From NCBI GenBank assembly GCA_963555705.1, contig OY743181.1, forward strand, positions 23,068,513-23,132,512: a DNA stretch of 64,000 nt, given 5' to 3'. Source of the DNA: Ligustrum vulgare (Eukaryota > Streptophyta > Magnoliopsida > Lamiales > Oleaceae). Position numbers and translations under genes: made by a program. Below are positions 36,541 to 47,529 of the stretch, in pieces; the stretch's first letter is position 1, and each line of letters opens with the position of its first letter. Below the pieces are notes generated by a model. The model made no database searches. It was not told where the DNA came from and saw only the letters and a program-made list of their open reading frames with translations.

Positions 36541-38840
36541 CATAATATCATATTTCTTGAACTTATTAAGAATCTTCTCAATATAATGTGATTGAGACAA
36601 TATGAAACTATCAGATGTTCCAGATATTTTAATTTATAATATAACATCGGCAACACACAAATCTTTTATTTCAAACTTACACGTTAATATCTTTTTAGGA
36701 GTTTGAATTATGGTATCATTATTAATCATAATTCGCATGTCATCTACTTATAAACATACCATGACATATCCATTTTGAATGCTTTTGATAAATAAATATT
36801 TGTTACACTCACTAATTTTGAAATCATTTAACGTCTGAGCCATTTCAAATTATTTATGTCATTTCTTAGGAGCCTGCTCCATAAAGCGATTTAACAAATC
36901 GACATACTTTCTTTTCTTGTCATGAGGAAAAAAATCATTTAGGCTGCTCCATATAAATTTCTTAATCTAATTTGTCATTCAAGAAGGCTGTTTGAACATC
37001 CATTTGATTTGATGTATATCCAAACCATTTAACGCAACTATCATGATAAGCATACAAATGGATAAATTATTGTAACAAGTGCATAGGTATCGAAATAATC
37101 AAGACCTTCTTTTTGCTTGTAACCTTTAGTGACAAGTCTAGCTTTGTATTTTTCAATTAATCCATATGTTTTCATTTTTGTTTTGAAAATCCATTTACGC
37201 CCATGGCTTATTGCTGGGTGGATGTTCTACTAATTCTCATGTATGATTTTGCAGTATGCATTCATTTTCACTAAGAACAACTTCTTTCCCATATGAAGCT
37301 TCGATATATGACATAGACTTTTCATAACTTTGAGGATCATTTTCTAACATATATGTTATAAAATCAGGCCCAAAGGAGGTTGTCATCCTAGATCTCTTAT
37401 TACGTCTAGGTTCTTCCTCATTTTTAGATTCTTGATCTATAGCCTCTTCATTTCCATGAGATCTCTTTAGTGAGCTTGATTCACTTTGCATGTTATAAGG
37501 GAAAATGTTTTTTGAAAAATGTAGCGTCCTTCAATTCAATAATCGTATTAACATGTACATCAAGAATTTCAGACTTATGTACAATAAATCTATACACACT
37601 ACTATGATTAGAATATACAGTCAATGATTTTTGGTCCTATCTTAACCTTTTTAGGTTTAGGAATTGCTACCTTAGCCAAACATCCTCGTACCTTTAAGTA
37701 TTTATTATTAGATAATTTTCGTAATTCATAAGGTATCTTGTGCATTTTTCGATGCAGTAGCTTGTTGAGAATATAATGGGCAGAAAGCAAAGTTTCCCCC
37801 ACAAGTTCTGCGGTAATCTTGAACTTAATATAGCATTCATCATCTCCTTTAATGTTTGATTCTTTCGCTCAACAATTACATTAGATTGGGGAGAATAAGG
37901 CACAGTTGTTTGATGAATAATTGAATGTTTCGAACAGAATTTTTAAAATTGAGAATCATATTCATCACCTCTATCACTTCTTATTACCTTAATTTACTTT
38001 TCTAAGTTGATGATCAACTTCTAGTTTATAGTGTTTGAACACTTCAATTACATCGTCTTTACTTTTGAGTAAATAAACATAACAATATCAAGTGTGGTCA
38101 TACCAATATCAAGTGTGGTCATCGATAAAAGTGATAAATTACTTGTTATAGCCTCTAGTTTGAACAAAATTTAAATCACATATGTTGTTGTGAATTAAAT
38201 CTAGAGGTTTGGTACTTCCGTCGACGGAACGAAAGGGTAAACGAGGCATTTTAGATTTAACACATATATCGCATTTACGATTAGGATCTAAATCACACGT
38301 GCTAATAAATCCATTTTGATTATTCTACACTAAGTATTATAATTTACATGTCCTAACCGTTCGTACAAAATATTAAACAACTCAAGCAAGTAATTAAAAG
38401 ATATAATTATATTCACAATAGAAGGCACAATAGACAATATATTCATTTTAAAGAGCTCATCATTTAGGTAGCTATTTCCTACAAACATATCATTTTTAGT
38501 AAGGACAAATTTGTCCGATACACAGACTAACTTAAATTCATTCTTGCTTAATAGAGAATCGGATACTAATTCTTATGAATCTCATGAACATGAAGAACAT
38601 CGTTCAAAGTAAGCTCTTTATCAATTTTCATTTTCAGCACTATCTTTCTTGGTCCATCAACTTTAAAAGATGAAGAGTTTCCCATGTAGAGATTTTCTTT
38701 ATGGTTCATCACTTTTTAAGTACAAAACATCCAACGACTTGCATGAATATGACAAGTAACTCCAGTATTCACCCACTATTCCTTAGTATTTCCTACCAAG
38801 TTGCATTCAAAGGCGACCACAAAAACATTCATTCCTAGTA
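36541..38840 (-). pseudogene. Decayed Ty1/copia pol (protease to reverse transcriptase), minus strand
   Basis: Reading the minus strand downward: protease-like WVNTGVTCHI near 38770; integrase with MPYSPQSNVIVERKNQTLK (37903-37845) and ILNKLLHRKMHKIPYE; linker with RRNKRSRMTTSFGPDFITYM (37403-37344); RT start [20 protein letters not shown] near 37200; catalytic VDDM near 36740 after a stop; RT end GTSDSFILSQSHYIEKIL near 36600. Many stops and frameshifts. No LTRs seen; distinct from the copia at 22523. Confidence 0.85.
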
Positions 38841-38851
38841 CTTTTTAAAAA

Positions 38852-41038
38852 GGGTAAATATATCAACACCACATTTTTTGTTAACCACACCACATTTTAA
38901 TTGCAATGAAGATCCCTAATTTTTCCTTATTTTTAAATTTATCCAGCCAAGTGTTTTTTTTAATCATCAACTCTTTATTGATTTCCACATCTTCTCTTTA
39001 AAGACGATTTTCGTTTAAAATATTTATTACGTGGGCAAGAAATACTTATTTATCTCTCATACTTGTAAATAATCAAAATAAATAACTAATACAAAAGTTA
39101 AACAAAACATTTGCACATCTTTTTAATGCAAACTAGTGTTACACCCGTGATATGCACGATCATTTGTTACTCACAAATATAGAACTTATATGTTAACATA
39201 TAAAATGAATATTTAATTAAAAATAAGAAACAAATGAAGATAATTAATCACAAAAAATCTACAAATTACACACACCTTAATTATTTTTTACCATTAGTAT
39301 GTTTACCGTTTCAGGAAATTTCTTTAAATATTGTCATTTAAATTGATTTAAAGATTAAAATGAGAAAATAAAATTACATTTAAACAGAATTTGTAATATG
39401 TTAAAAAAATAGTTATATCTGTGATATACGCTCACAATTTTATTAAAAAGAAGAAGGAAAATTAAAAACAGGTTGATGAACGTTCCTATTTCATCCTCTT
39501 TCATTTTTTTTTTTTTAAAGAAAAATATTTATATGATATTGACTAAGGTTTTTTTTTTTTTTTCCCCTACGAATTAAAATAAAATTGTCATCAATTTTCA
39601 AGAAGGAAAGGCATACCAAGAAACTTAATTAGGGAGTTTGAAAAAGCGGCTATTTAAAAATTTGCATTCTAATAGATTATTTTAAATCTGAAATTTGTCC
39701 AAAATGAATAATTATAGTTAATTAATACTACGTATCATTTTAGGAAATATATTTTGGCAGAAAAGTGGGTCAATATCTGTTCATGCTCCCTCTTTATATA
39801 TTTCGTTTCTTTCTTGTGACATATTTAATCCTTGTTTAAGCCCTAATTATATACAAAATGAGTTTTTTAATAGTGATTTTTTGGAAAATATATATACTTA
39901 AGCCCCTGTTTGAGACCCATTATTTCAAATAATTTTTTTGTGACAGTAAATTTTGGTAGAATGAGTTTTAAAAAAGTATGATTTTTTTTAAAAATATACG
40001 TAAATTATTTTGTTAATAGAATGTTAGTTGATAATGAGTTTTAGAAAAATGAGGTTTTAATTAAGGGGCACCTAGTAGGAGCCAAATTTTTTACCAAGTG
40101 GCGACAATTGTAATAGTTTGGAACTTGATGACTTATTATAAAAAAAAATTCGATGACCATTTGCATAACTATTCAATTTTAATTATTATTATTGATGTAA
40201 TTAATCTTTCCAAAATATAATTTCTAGATTATCAAAAATAAATTTATCTCTACCTGAAATAACGAAATAGTACAATTATAATTGTTACTAAATATCTTAA
40301 TATAATATTTGATATTTAAATATATCAAAAAATATTTCATTTTATATTTACTTTAACATTACAAATTAAATACAGGTGATCCTAATTTCAATGAATTAAA
40401 CTGGATATTTATTATTTATTTTATTTTGATAAGAAAAACAACTCGAATTGAAATTAATTATATATGACCAAATTCAATATAGTTAAGAAATTATAAATAT
40501 CATTATAGGACTTAAATGAAACAATCTTGAAATAGAGGGACATTGAGAAAAAGTAAGTGGTACAAAATAAATTTTTTACCTTTAATCTTTGATGTGATTT
40601 TGAGGATGATATGTTTACAGTTGACTCTAACTTGTAGTTCGTATTAAAGTTCTCGTTGAGATCTTTGATTTGATACACATATTGCATATTTTTCGATTTC
40701 AAAATAATATTATAATTATCAAAAATATTGTCATTCATTAAAGTACTTCTATTTTAGGAAAGTCAGTTTAGGCAGGAAAATTTTCAAAACTTGTTTTTGA
40801 GAAGTGTCTTACTTCTATATATTATAAAGATAAAGATAAAGATAAAGATTAGCAGAATATTTGAATATAAATCGTGATTAGAAATAAAATATGTTAATTA
40901 ATTGAATGTTATGAATAATAATGCGATTAAAAAAAATTGAGGACATAAAAGCAAAAGTAAACAAATAGTAAATATCTTTCTTTCAATTAAATTGTGGGGG
41001 TAGATATAACAAAAAAAATTGTGTGAATATAATTACCC
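38852..41038. mobile_element. MULE-type MITE, copy 2, interrupted by a Helitron
   Basis: Inverted ends GGGTAAATATAT and AATATAATTACCC. Perfect 9-bp TSD TTTTAAAAA (38843-38851 and 41039-41047). Homologous to 5990-6465 on both sides of the Helitron. Without it the element is about 471 bp. Confidence 0.85.
39133..40848 (-). mobile_element. Non-autonomous Helitron, minus strand
   Basis: On the minus strand it starts TCTTTATC and ends with a hairpin CGTGCATATCACG then about 10 bases later CACTAG. Insertion is between A and T without target duplication, which the uninterrupted MITE copy at 5990-6465 confirms. AT-rich, no Rep/helicase. The 5' end is a TCTTTA tandem repeat, so the exact first base may be off by a repeat unit. 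Confidence 0.82.
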
Positions 41039-41047
41039 TTTTAAAAA

Positions 41048-41824
41048 AGGTTAGGCGTGTTCTGTTTGAATTTTGTTTTCTATTTTCATTTTCTAAAACA
41101 TTTTATGTTTTATATTTTCATTTTCTATTTTCAAATTGATGAAACGAGTTTGGATTATCATTTTGTAAAATTATTTCTCAAAAGGGAAAACTCGAAAAAA
41201 TGTTCGGTTTGAAATCTAAGATATCTCATGTTAAATTATAAAAAATACTCAAGAGGTACAAAACTTTCAAATGTGTTCAAATCGGTCATGTCTTCACCCT
41301 TAGCCACCAACCCCCACCACTCCCACAACACCCGCTCCGGTCAACCTCCACCACCCGCCAACACCCATTCCGACAAACCAAAAATTAGATTGAATCCATT
41401 AACTATTCACTAAAGGATTGAAATTGAATTACCAACGTGTCCTCTGAATTCCTCAACCAACCTTCAACCTAGCCACCAACCCCTGCTGCCACAAATACCA
41501 ACTCTGGCCAGCAACCGCCATCCCCATAAATCATACATACAAGCTCAGTAAAAGATGTAAACCATTTTAATCAGAGCTTGAATACACTCATAAAAATATT
41601 TGATATATCAAAGAAAGTATAGAGAAAAGACATTCTTGAGGATTTAGTCCAAAGAGCTTGTCTTTCCCTGCCTTCTAACGTACGGTTCCCTAGGTAGGGG
41701 ACTGAGTACGAAGGCAGTTAAGGGGCTGCCTGGTTGCTTGTTGTTTGAGTGGAAAGGATTTAGCGGTTTGACTTAGAAAGAGTTACATCGTGACAGTTTT
41801 TTTTTTTTTTAAAGTGATAGAATG
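41048..41824. other. Intergenic, no gene recognised
   Basis: AT-rich flank, then Pro/Thr-rich short frames (41228-41413) without recognisable domains, and a more GC-balanced stretch near 41660-41760. No element ends could be fixed. Confidence 0.4.
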
Positions 41825-42420
41825 TTGTTAAATGTATCTACTAGTGTTTTGTAAACTTGTGTAAGTTGTTAAGTTATAGTAATCATTGACAAATATTGCA
41901 AAAAGTGAAAAAGTGACACCGTGTTACTTTTTAATTAAAAGAGAAGGTAAATTAAAAAAACAAGTGATAAGAAGTGATATTTGTCACTTTTCAAAAAAAA
42001 AAAAAAAAGTGTCATTGTGTAATGTATCTATTAGTGTTTGTGAATTTTTATAATTTATTAATCAATGATTCATATTGCAAAAATTGAAAAAGTGACATTC
42101 AAGTAAAAAAAAAAAAAAGTGACAGTGTCACTTTTTACAACTAAAAATTGATGTCACTTTCTAGTTAAAAGAAAGTAAAAAAGAGACTGTGTTTGTGTAT
42201 GGAGAAGGGAGAACGTGTAATATATCTAGTAGTGTTTGTGAACATGTGTAATTTATAGTCAATGATAGATATTGCAAAATTAAAAAATTGATCTTCAAGT
42301 AAAACAAGGTGTCAAGTTGTCACTTTTTTTCACTAAAAAGTGACAAAGTGTCACTCTTTAGTTAAAAGAAAAGTGATAAAAGGTTACATTATGTCACTTT
42401 TTAAAAAAAGTGGCACAATT
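41825..42420. repeat. Three degenerate tandem copies of a unit of about 190-200 bp
   Basis: Units starting near 41829, 42018 and 42217 share AATGTATCTAxTAGTGTTTxTGAA, a TATTGCAAAA block, and AAAGTGACA..TTTTTAAxTAAAAG blocks. Poly-A runs break the copies. Function unknown. Confidence 0.7.
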
Positions 42421-42624
42421 ATTATAATATTTTGAATAAAATTAACGAATAATGAATTTATTCTAAGATTTTAATTTATTTTTTATTGAGATTTTTTTAA
42501 AAATAAGTTATATTATGTCACTTTTTTAAAAAGGTGACAAAATTATTTTAAAAAGTGATAAAATCACTCAAAAATAGCACTCAAAATTTAAAAAGTATTT
42601 TTACTTCCTAAAAATTTTTAAAAG

Positions 42625-42796
42625 TGTTACAAACTAGAGAGAAAAGATAGAAAAGTAGAAACACCAATATACTTGTATATTTTATTATGAACCAGACCCT
42701 CATATATATAGGAAGAATAGAGATATACAAAGTAATAATGTCTAGGTTTATAGGGGTATAATTGTCATTCAATAAAAGGAGATATTATTTACAACA
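42625..42796 (-). repeat. 3' LTR of N1
   Basis: 172 bp; aligns with 57159-57333 along its length. Confidence 0.8.
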
Positions 42797-42826
42797 CTCC
42801 TCCTTGAATAACATATTATAAAATAT

Positions 42827-43205
42827 CTGCCTCGTTAAAATCTTGTTTGATAAAAATCCAATGGGAAAAAATATCAAATGAAGGAAAAAGTGTACAGTTA
42901 TTCTTGAAGTATTAATATGAATACTGCCTCGTTAAAACTTCACCAGGAAAACCCAATGGGAAAAAACATTGGCTAAGGAAAAATAGTACAGCTACTCCTC
43001 CTAGTGTTGATCACTGTAAATCATCGAGTAGATGCATCCCAATCTTATGAACTGATTTCTTGAACGTAGATGTTGGCAATACTTTTGTGGATAAATCAGC
43101 TATATTGTCACTTGAGTGAATTTGTTGAAAATTTTGGAGTATTTTGATACTGCCTCGTTAAAACTTTGTAAGAAAAACCTAGTGGGACAAAACCTGATCG
43201 AAGTA
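42827..43205 (-). repeat. Tandem blocks near the 3' end of N1
   Basis: Three imperfect copies of TGCCTCGTTAAAA..AAACCxAxTGGGAxAAAA at about 42827, 42925 and 43151; a fourth lies at about 51630 beyond the nested insertion. Each is followed by a purine run and, in most, a CTACTCC(C/T)CCT stretch. Confidence 0.7.
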
Positions 43206-44307
43206 AAAAAAAAAAAAGTACAGCTACTCCCCCTGATTCAATTTCTATTGAATCATCCATATCTTGATATCTTCAAGAGTCCCGTATGAAAGAGTATATC
43301 AATAGACATTTATAACTGATAAGTGTATTTTATACACTTATTTGTATGTCTAAAGTAGAATATATTGTTGACGTTTTAGGATAATTGAAATAATTGCTAT
43401 TAAATTAGTCTGATTTGTTTACTTTTCAGAAAATATCTCAAAATATGAAGAATGAAGCAATTGATTTGAAAAATGCACAATTAGATTTAAATTAGAGCTA
43501 AATTGAGTAAGTGAGAAGTTGATGACGTCAACCGGGAAAGATGCAATTTTCTAAAGTAAATAAATTAGAAGTTGGAAGTCCCAATTGAAAAAGTTAAGAG
43601 CTGAATGGATCAAATCAAGAAGATTCCAAAGTTTGGGGACTCAATCACAACAATTGGAAGTGGAGAACCGAGGGTGCAATTAAAAGGCGGGGACCAACTT
43701 ATACAGCCGAGAAAAGATGAAAATCGCAATCGCTTGATGCATACCACGCAATCGCATGAAAGTGCAAAATCTTCACCCAAGACTTTTACCTTGAACCGTG
43801 CGATCGCGCGATGTTTAACCACACGGTCGCGTGGTTATCCGTCTGTGCCGTAGATCAGATTTTTCTTGCAATTTTTAACAGACTTTAGGCTTTTTGACCT
43901 AAGTTTCTTCCTAACCTATAAATACAACTTATGAAGCACGAAATCAGAACCTTTGCCTCTCCAAAGAAATAGTCACAATAGAGAATTCAACATCAAATTC
44001 TTGGGAAATCAAGCATCACAAAGGGGCGTGAATTGAAGATAATTGAAGAATCAACACTTGATACAAACGTTTCTTTCTTTATATGACATTCAATGAACGT
44101 TTATAATTGTTTTTGCTCTTTAATTGTGACGTGTAACTAAAATTTATGTTGGGATGAACGATGTAGCTTAGTCATATTATTTTAATTCCATATTTCATAG
44201 TTTTAACGATTTCGCTTCATGTATTGATTTATTATTGTTCTTAACGTCTGAATTGCTTGATCACCAATTCACGATAAATTGAATTATGTCCATAATCCGA
44301 GAGGTGA

Positions 44308-45112
44308 TGATGTGATCCAGACCACGGATACAAGCCCGCACAAAGATCCGTTGAAGATCAAAGGAGGACCGATGACTCGATTGCAAGCAAAGAGGGCCAA
44401 TGAAGCAATGGAAAAGTTAGTTCAAAAAACAATGGCCAAAACAATGTTCGTGTCATCAAAAGAAGCAAGTTCCATGTTGGGACCGAGCCAAAACGAAGAG
44501 TGGATCAACCTCATTCAAGCCGACGAAGAAAATTGCAATTTTTCAAAATTCACGGCCGTAACATATGGGAGCTCACGGCTGTAACGCAGCCTCAGATCAA
44601 AAACAAGATTTTCAGAAAATTGGCTTACGGACGTAAAAATAGTCTCACGGCCGTAATGTTGGAACAGAAAGGGCCTTACGGCCGTAAAGTGAAAGTTCAC
44701 GGCCGTAAATAATTATACGCGTGATTTTAGGAATTTTATTTATTTCCTTATTTTTAGGTATTTGTTTCCTAGTTTAATTAGAACTCTTAACCTAGATTTT
44801 GACCCTATTTATAGGGATGTAATTTTCATTATTAAAAACACAACTTTGATATTATAATTGAGAGACTATTCTGCTTTCACAATCTTATTCTTCATTGAAT
44901 AAAATCCGAACTTGCGAGTTATTCTTGTTTGTTCAAATTTCGGTGAGAATTATTATTGCTTGTGATCAAGAGGTCAATATATCCAGTGATTGTATTGGTT
45001 GCTTGGTTCAATTAATTTTAATTGGATCCATAAATCGTGGTTCTTGGCGTTCTTGGGTCGATTTCAATATTTTGTGGGTTGCGTAGCTACAATTGCTACG
45101 TAGTTTGCATCA
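44308..45112 (+). repeat. 5' LTR of gypsy element C
   Basis: 805 bp. Six ACGGCCGTAA-type palindromes in three pairs at about 44551-44709. Confidence 0.94.
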
Positions 45113-45114
45113 TT

Positions 45115-45126
45115 TGGTATCAGAGC
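45115..45126 (+). promoter_or_regulatory. Primer-binding site of gypsy C
   Basis: TGGTATCAGAGC two bases after the LTR. A leader of about 540 bp without a gene follows. Confidence 0.9.
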
Positions 45127-45672
45127 TTAGGTTCCAAAAATCAAGGTTATATCTTTGTTTTTTTTTTCTTGAGTCTTCTTTAATCTTGTTCTTCGTGTTC
45201 TTCCAGTTCTTGAGTCTTTAATCCAAAAGGTGTCACAAAAAAATTCAATAGTCGTTATTTCCTTCGTTTGTTATCCAAATTAAATTTCGTTTGTTTCATC
45301 TTTTTTGAAGTTGAATTTTCGAGAAATCCAAAAAAAAAAAAAAAAAAGAAAAAAAAAATTCTCAGCCCAATTACAATAGCAGTTATTTGATTTCCAAAAA
45401 AAATATATTCTTGACTCAATCCTAGTTTCCATAAAAGTGTCAAGTTCTATATCGAGTCAAATTTCATTCTCTAAAGGTCTTCTTCAAGTTTTCCAAACAG
45501 TTCATAGAATTCTCACTCTTACTCGATTTGAATCATTCGGGCTTAAACTTGTTTGAGTTCGGGTTCGTTCTTTGAAGCAATTGGGGTGAAAGCCATTGAG
45601 TGGAAAAAGACAGAGAGGTGAGATCAATAGAGGGTAAAAGCCAATTTTGAGTGATACACGAGTGAAATACAC

Positions 45673-47529
45673 ATGAGGCATATAATATTTAGCTTTAGGA
45701 TGTCTGAACAATCTGCTACTACAAAAAACAACGATCGAGTCAACATGACGGAAGAGATGGTACAACGGTTTAAGCGGTTGTTTGGGGATGTGTTAGGTAG
45801 ATTAGAAAGGCTTGAGCAACCTCGAGAAGTGCCTAATGCCCGTAGGCAAGGTGGGCAAGGTCGTAGAGTAGAGGGGATCGATGAGAATGAAGAAGGTAGT
45901 GATTTTGACGATAGAGTAGTTAGGCATGGAAGAAGGGATAGAGATCTTGGTGGTGATAGGATGGATGGTAGTATGAGTAACATCAAAATGACAATTCCGT
46001 CATTCAAGGGTAGGAGTGATCCGGAAGCATACCTAGAATGGGAAAAGAAGATGGAATTAATTTTCAATTGCTACACTTATTCGAAAGAGAAAAAGGTTAA
46101 GGTAGCTGTACTTGAATTCTCCGATTACGCTATTACTTGGTGGGATCAATTGGTGACTTCTAGGAGGAGGAATCGCGAGAGGTCCTTTAGTACTTGGGAT
46201 GAGTTAAAAGCTATCATGAGAAAGAGGTTCGTTCCTAGTCATTACCATCGGGAGCTTCATCAAAAATTACAAAGTCTATACCAAGGATCAAAGAGTGTGG
46301 AGGATTATCATAAGGAGATGGAGATGTTGATGATTAGAGCTAATGTAGAAGAGGATAGGGAGGCTACGATAGCTCGATTTTTGAATGGGTTGAATAGGGA
46401 TATAGCTAATGTGGTTGAACTGCAACATTATTTGGAGATGGAAGATATGTTGCACATGGCTATAAAGGTGGAGAAGCAAATAAAGAAAAAGGGAACAGCA
46501 AGGTATCAATCTGGTTCTAATTCTTCTTGGAAGCCGGAGTGGGATAATAAAGGAGATGAGACTGTTTCTAAAGGGAAGTTTGAAGCACCAAAAGGGAAGT
46601 TTGAGGCACCAAAAGGGAAGGAGGAACAAGCTAATAAACTCGTACCTAAAGGGGAACCTCAACCATCTAGGAGTAGAGACATTCAATGTTTCAAATGTTT
46701 GGGGAGAGGACATGTGGCATCTCAATGTCCTAATAGGCGAGTGATACTTGTACGAAAGGATGGAGTCATGGAGAGTGATAGTGAGGAAGAGGATTATAGC
46801 GATATGCCCGCGTTGGAGGAAGTATGTGATAATGAGGATGTGTTATCCAGGGAGCATGGCGAGTTATTAGTGGCAAGGAGACCTCTTAGTGCTCAAATCA
46901 ACACGGATGATTTGGAACAACAACGGGAGAACATATTCCATACACGATGTCGCATAAATAATAAGGTATGTAGTATGATTATTGATGGTGGTAGTTGCAC
47001 TAACGTCGCTAGTACTATACTTGTTGAAAAATTAGGATTACCTTTGTTAAAACATCCTAAACCTTATAGGCTTCAATGGTTAAATGATAGTGGAGAAATT
47101 AAGGTGAATAGGAGGGTGTTGGTGAATTTTTCTATTGGTAGCTATGTGGATGAAGTTATGTGCGATGTGGTACCTATGCATGCCGGGCACATTTTGTTGG
47201 GTAGGCCTTGGCAATATGATAGGAAGGTCACGCATGATGGGTATAAAAATAGGTATATCTTTACCAAATGGGGAAAAACCATTACACTTTCACCATTGAC
47301 ACCATCACAAGTGTATGAAGATCAAATAAAACTGAAAAATGATGAAGAAAAAAGAGTAAAGGAAAATGAGAGAAAGAGAGTTGAGGCCACGACCTCGGAA
47401 AAAGGAGAGGAAAAGAGAGTTGGAGTCACAACTCCAGAAAAAGGAGAGGCGAGAGAAAAAAAAATGTTGGGGTGCATGCCTCAGAAAAAGGAGAGGGAGC
47501 GAAGAGTGCCAGAAAAGAAAGAAAAATGA
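45673..47529 (+). CDS. Gypsy C Gag-protease
   Basis: 618 residues, uninterrupted. Gag core SDPEAYLEWEKKMELIF, YAITWWDQLV, RFVPSHYHRELHQKLQ; zinc knuckle CFKCLGRGHVASQCP; protease MIIDGGSCTNVAS and HILLGRPWQYDRK. The C-terminal tail holds short repeats (KRVEATTSEKGE / KRVGVTTPEKGE). Start may be the internal Met of MSEQSATTKNN (about 45700). Pol overlaps its end in the -1 frame, as in element B. Confidence 0.92.
   Translation: MRHIIFSFRMSEQSATTKNNDRVNMTEEMVQRFKRLFGDVLGRLERLEQPREVPNARRQGGQGRRVEGIDENEEGSDFDDRVVRHGRRDRDLGGDRMDGSMSNIKMTIPSFKGRSDPEAYLEWEKKMELIFNCYTYSKEKKVKVAVLEFSDYAITWWDQLVTSRRRNRERSFSTWDELKAIMRKRFVPSHYHRELHQKLQSLYQGSKSVEDYHKEMEMLMIRANVEEDREATIARFLNGLNRDIANVVELQHYLEMEDMLHMAIKVEKQIKKKGTARYQSGSNSSWKPEWDNKGDETVSKGKFEAPKGKFEAPKGKEEQANKLVPKGEPQPSRSRDIQCFKCLGRGHVASQCPNRRVILVRKDGVMESDSEEEDYSDMPALEEVCDNEDVLSREHGELLVARRPLSAQINTDDLEQQRENIFHTRCRINNKVCSMIIDGGSCTNVASTILVEKLGLPLLKHPKPYRLQWLNDSGEIKVNRRVLVNFSIGSYVDEVMCDVVPMHAGHILLGRPWQYDRKVTHDGYKNRYIFTKWGKTITLSPLTPSQVYEDQIKLKNDEEKRVKENERKRVEATTSEKGEEKRVGVTTPEKGEAREKKMLGCMPQKKERERRVPEKKEK

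Noticed and set aside
43605..43853. Short ORF with MDQIKKIPKFGDS
   Set aside because: Lies within the solo LTR; no domain, and the reverse frame is equally open.
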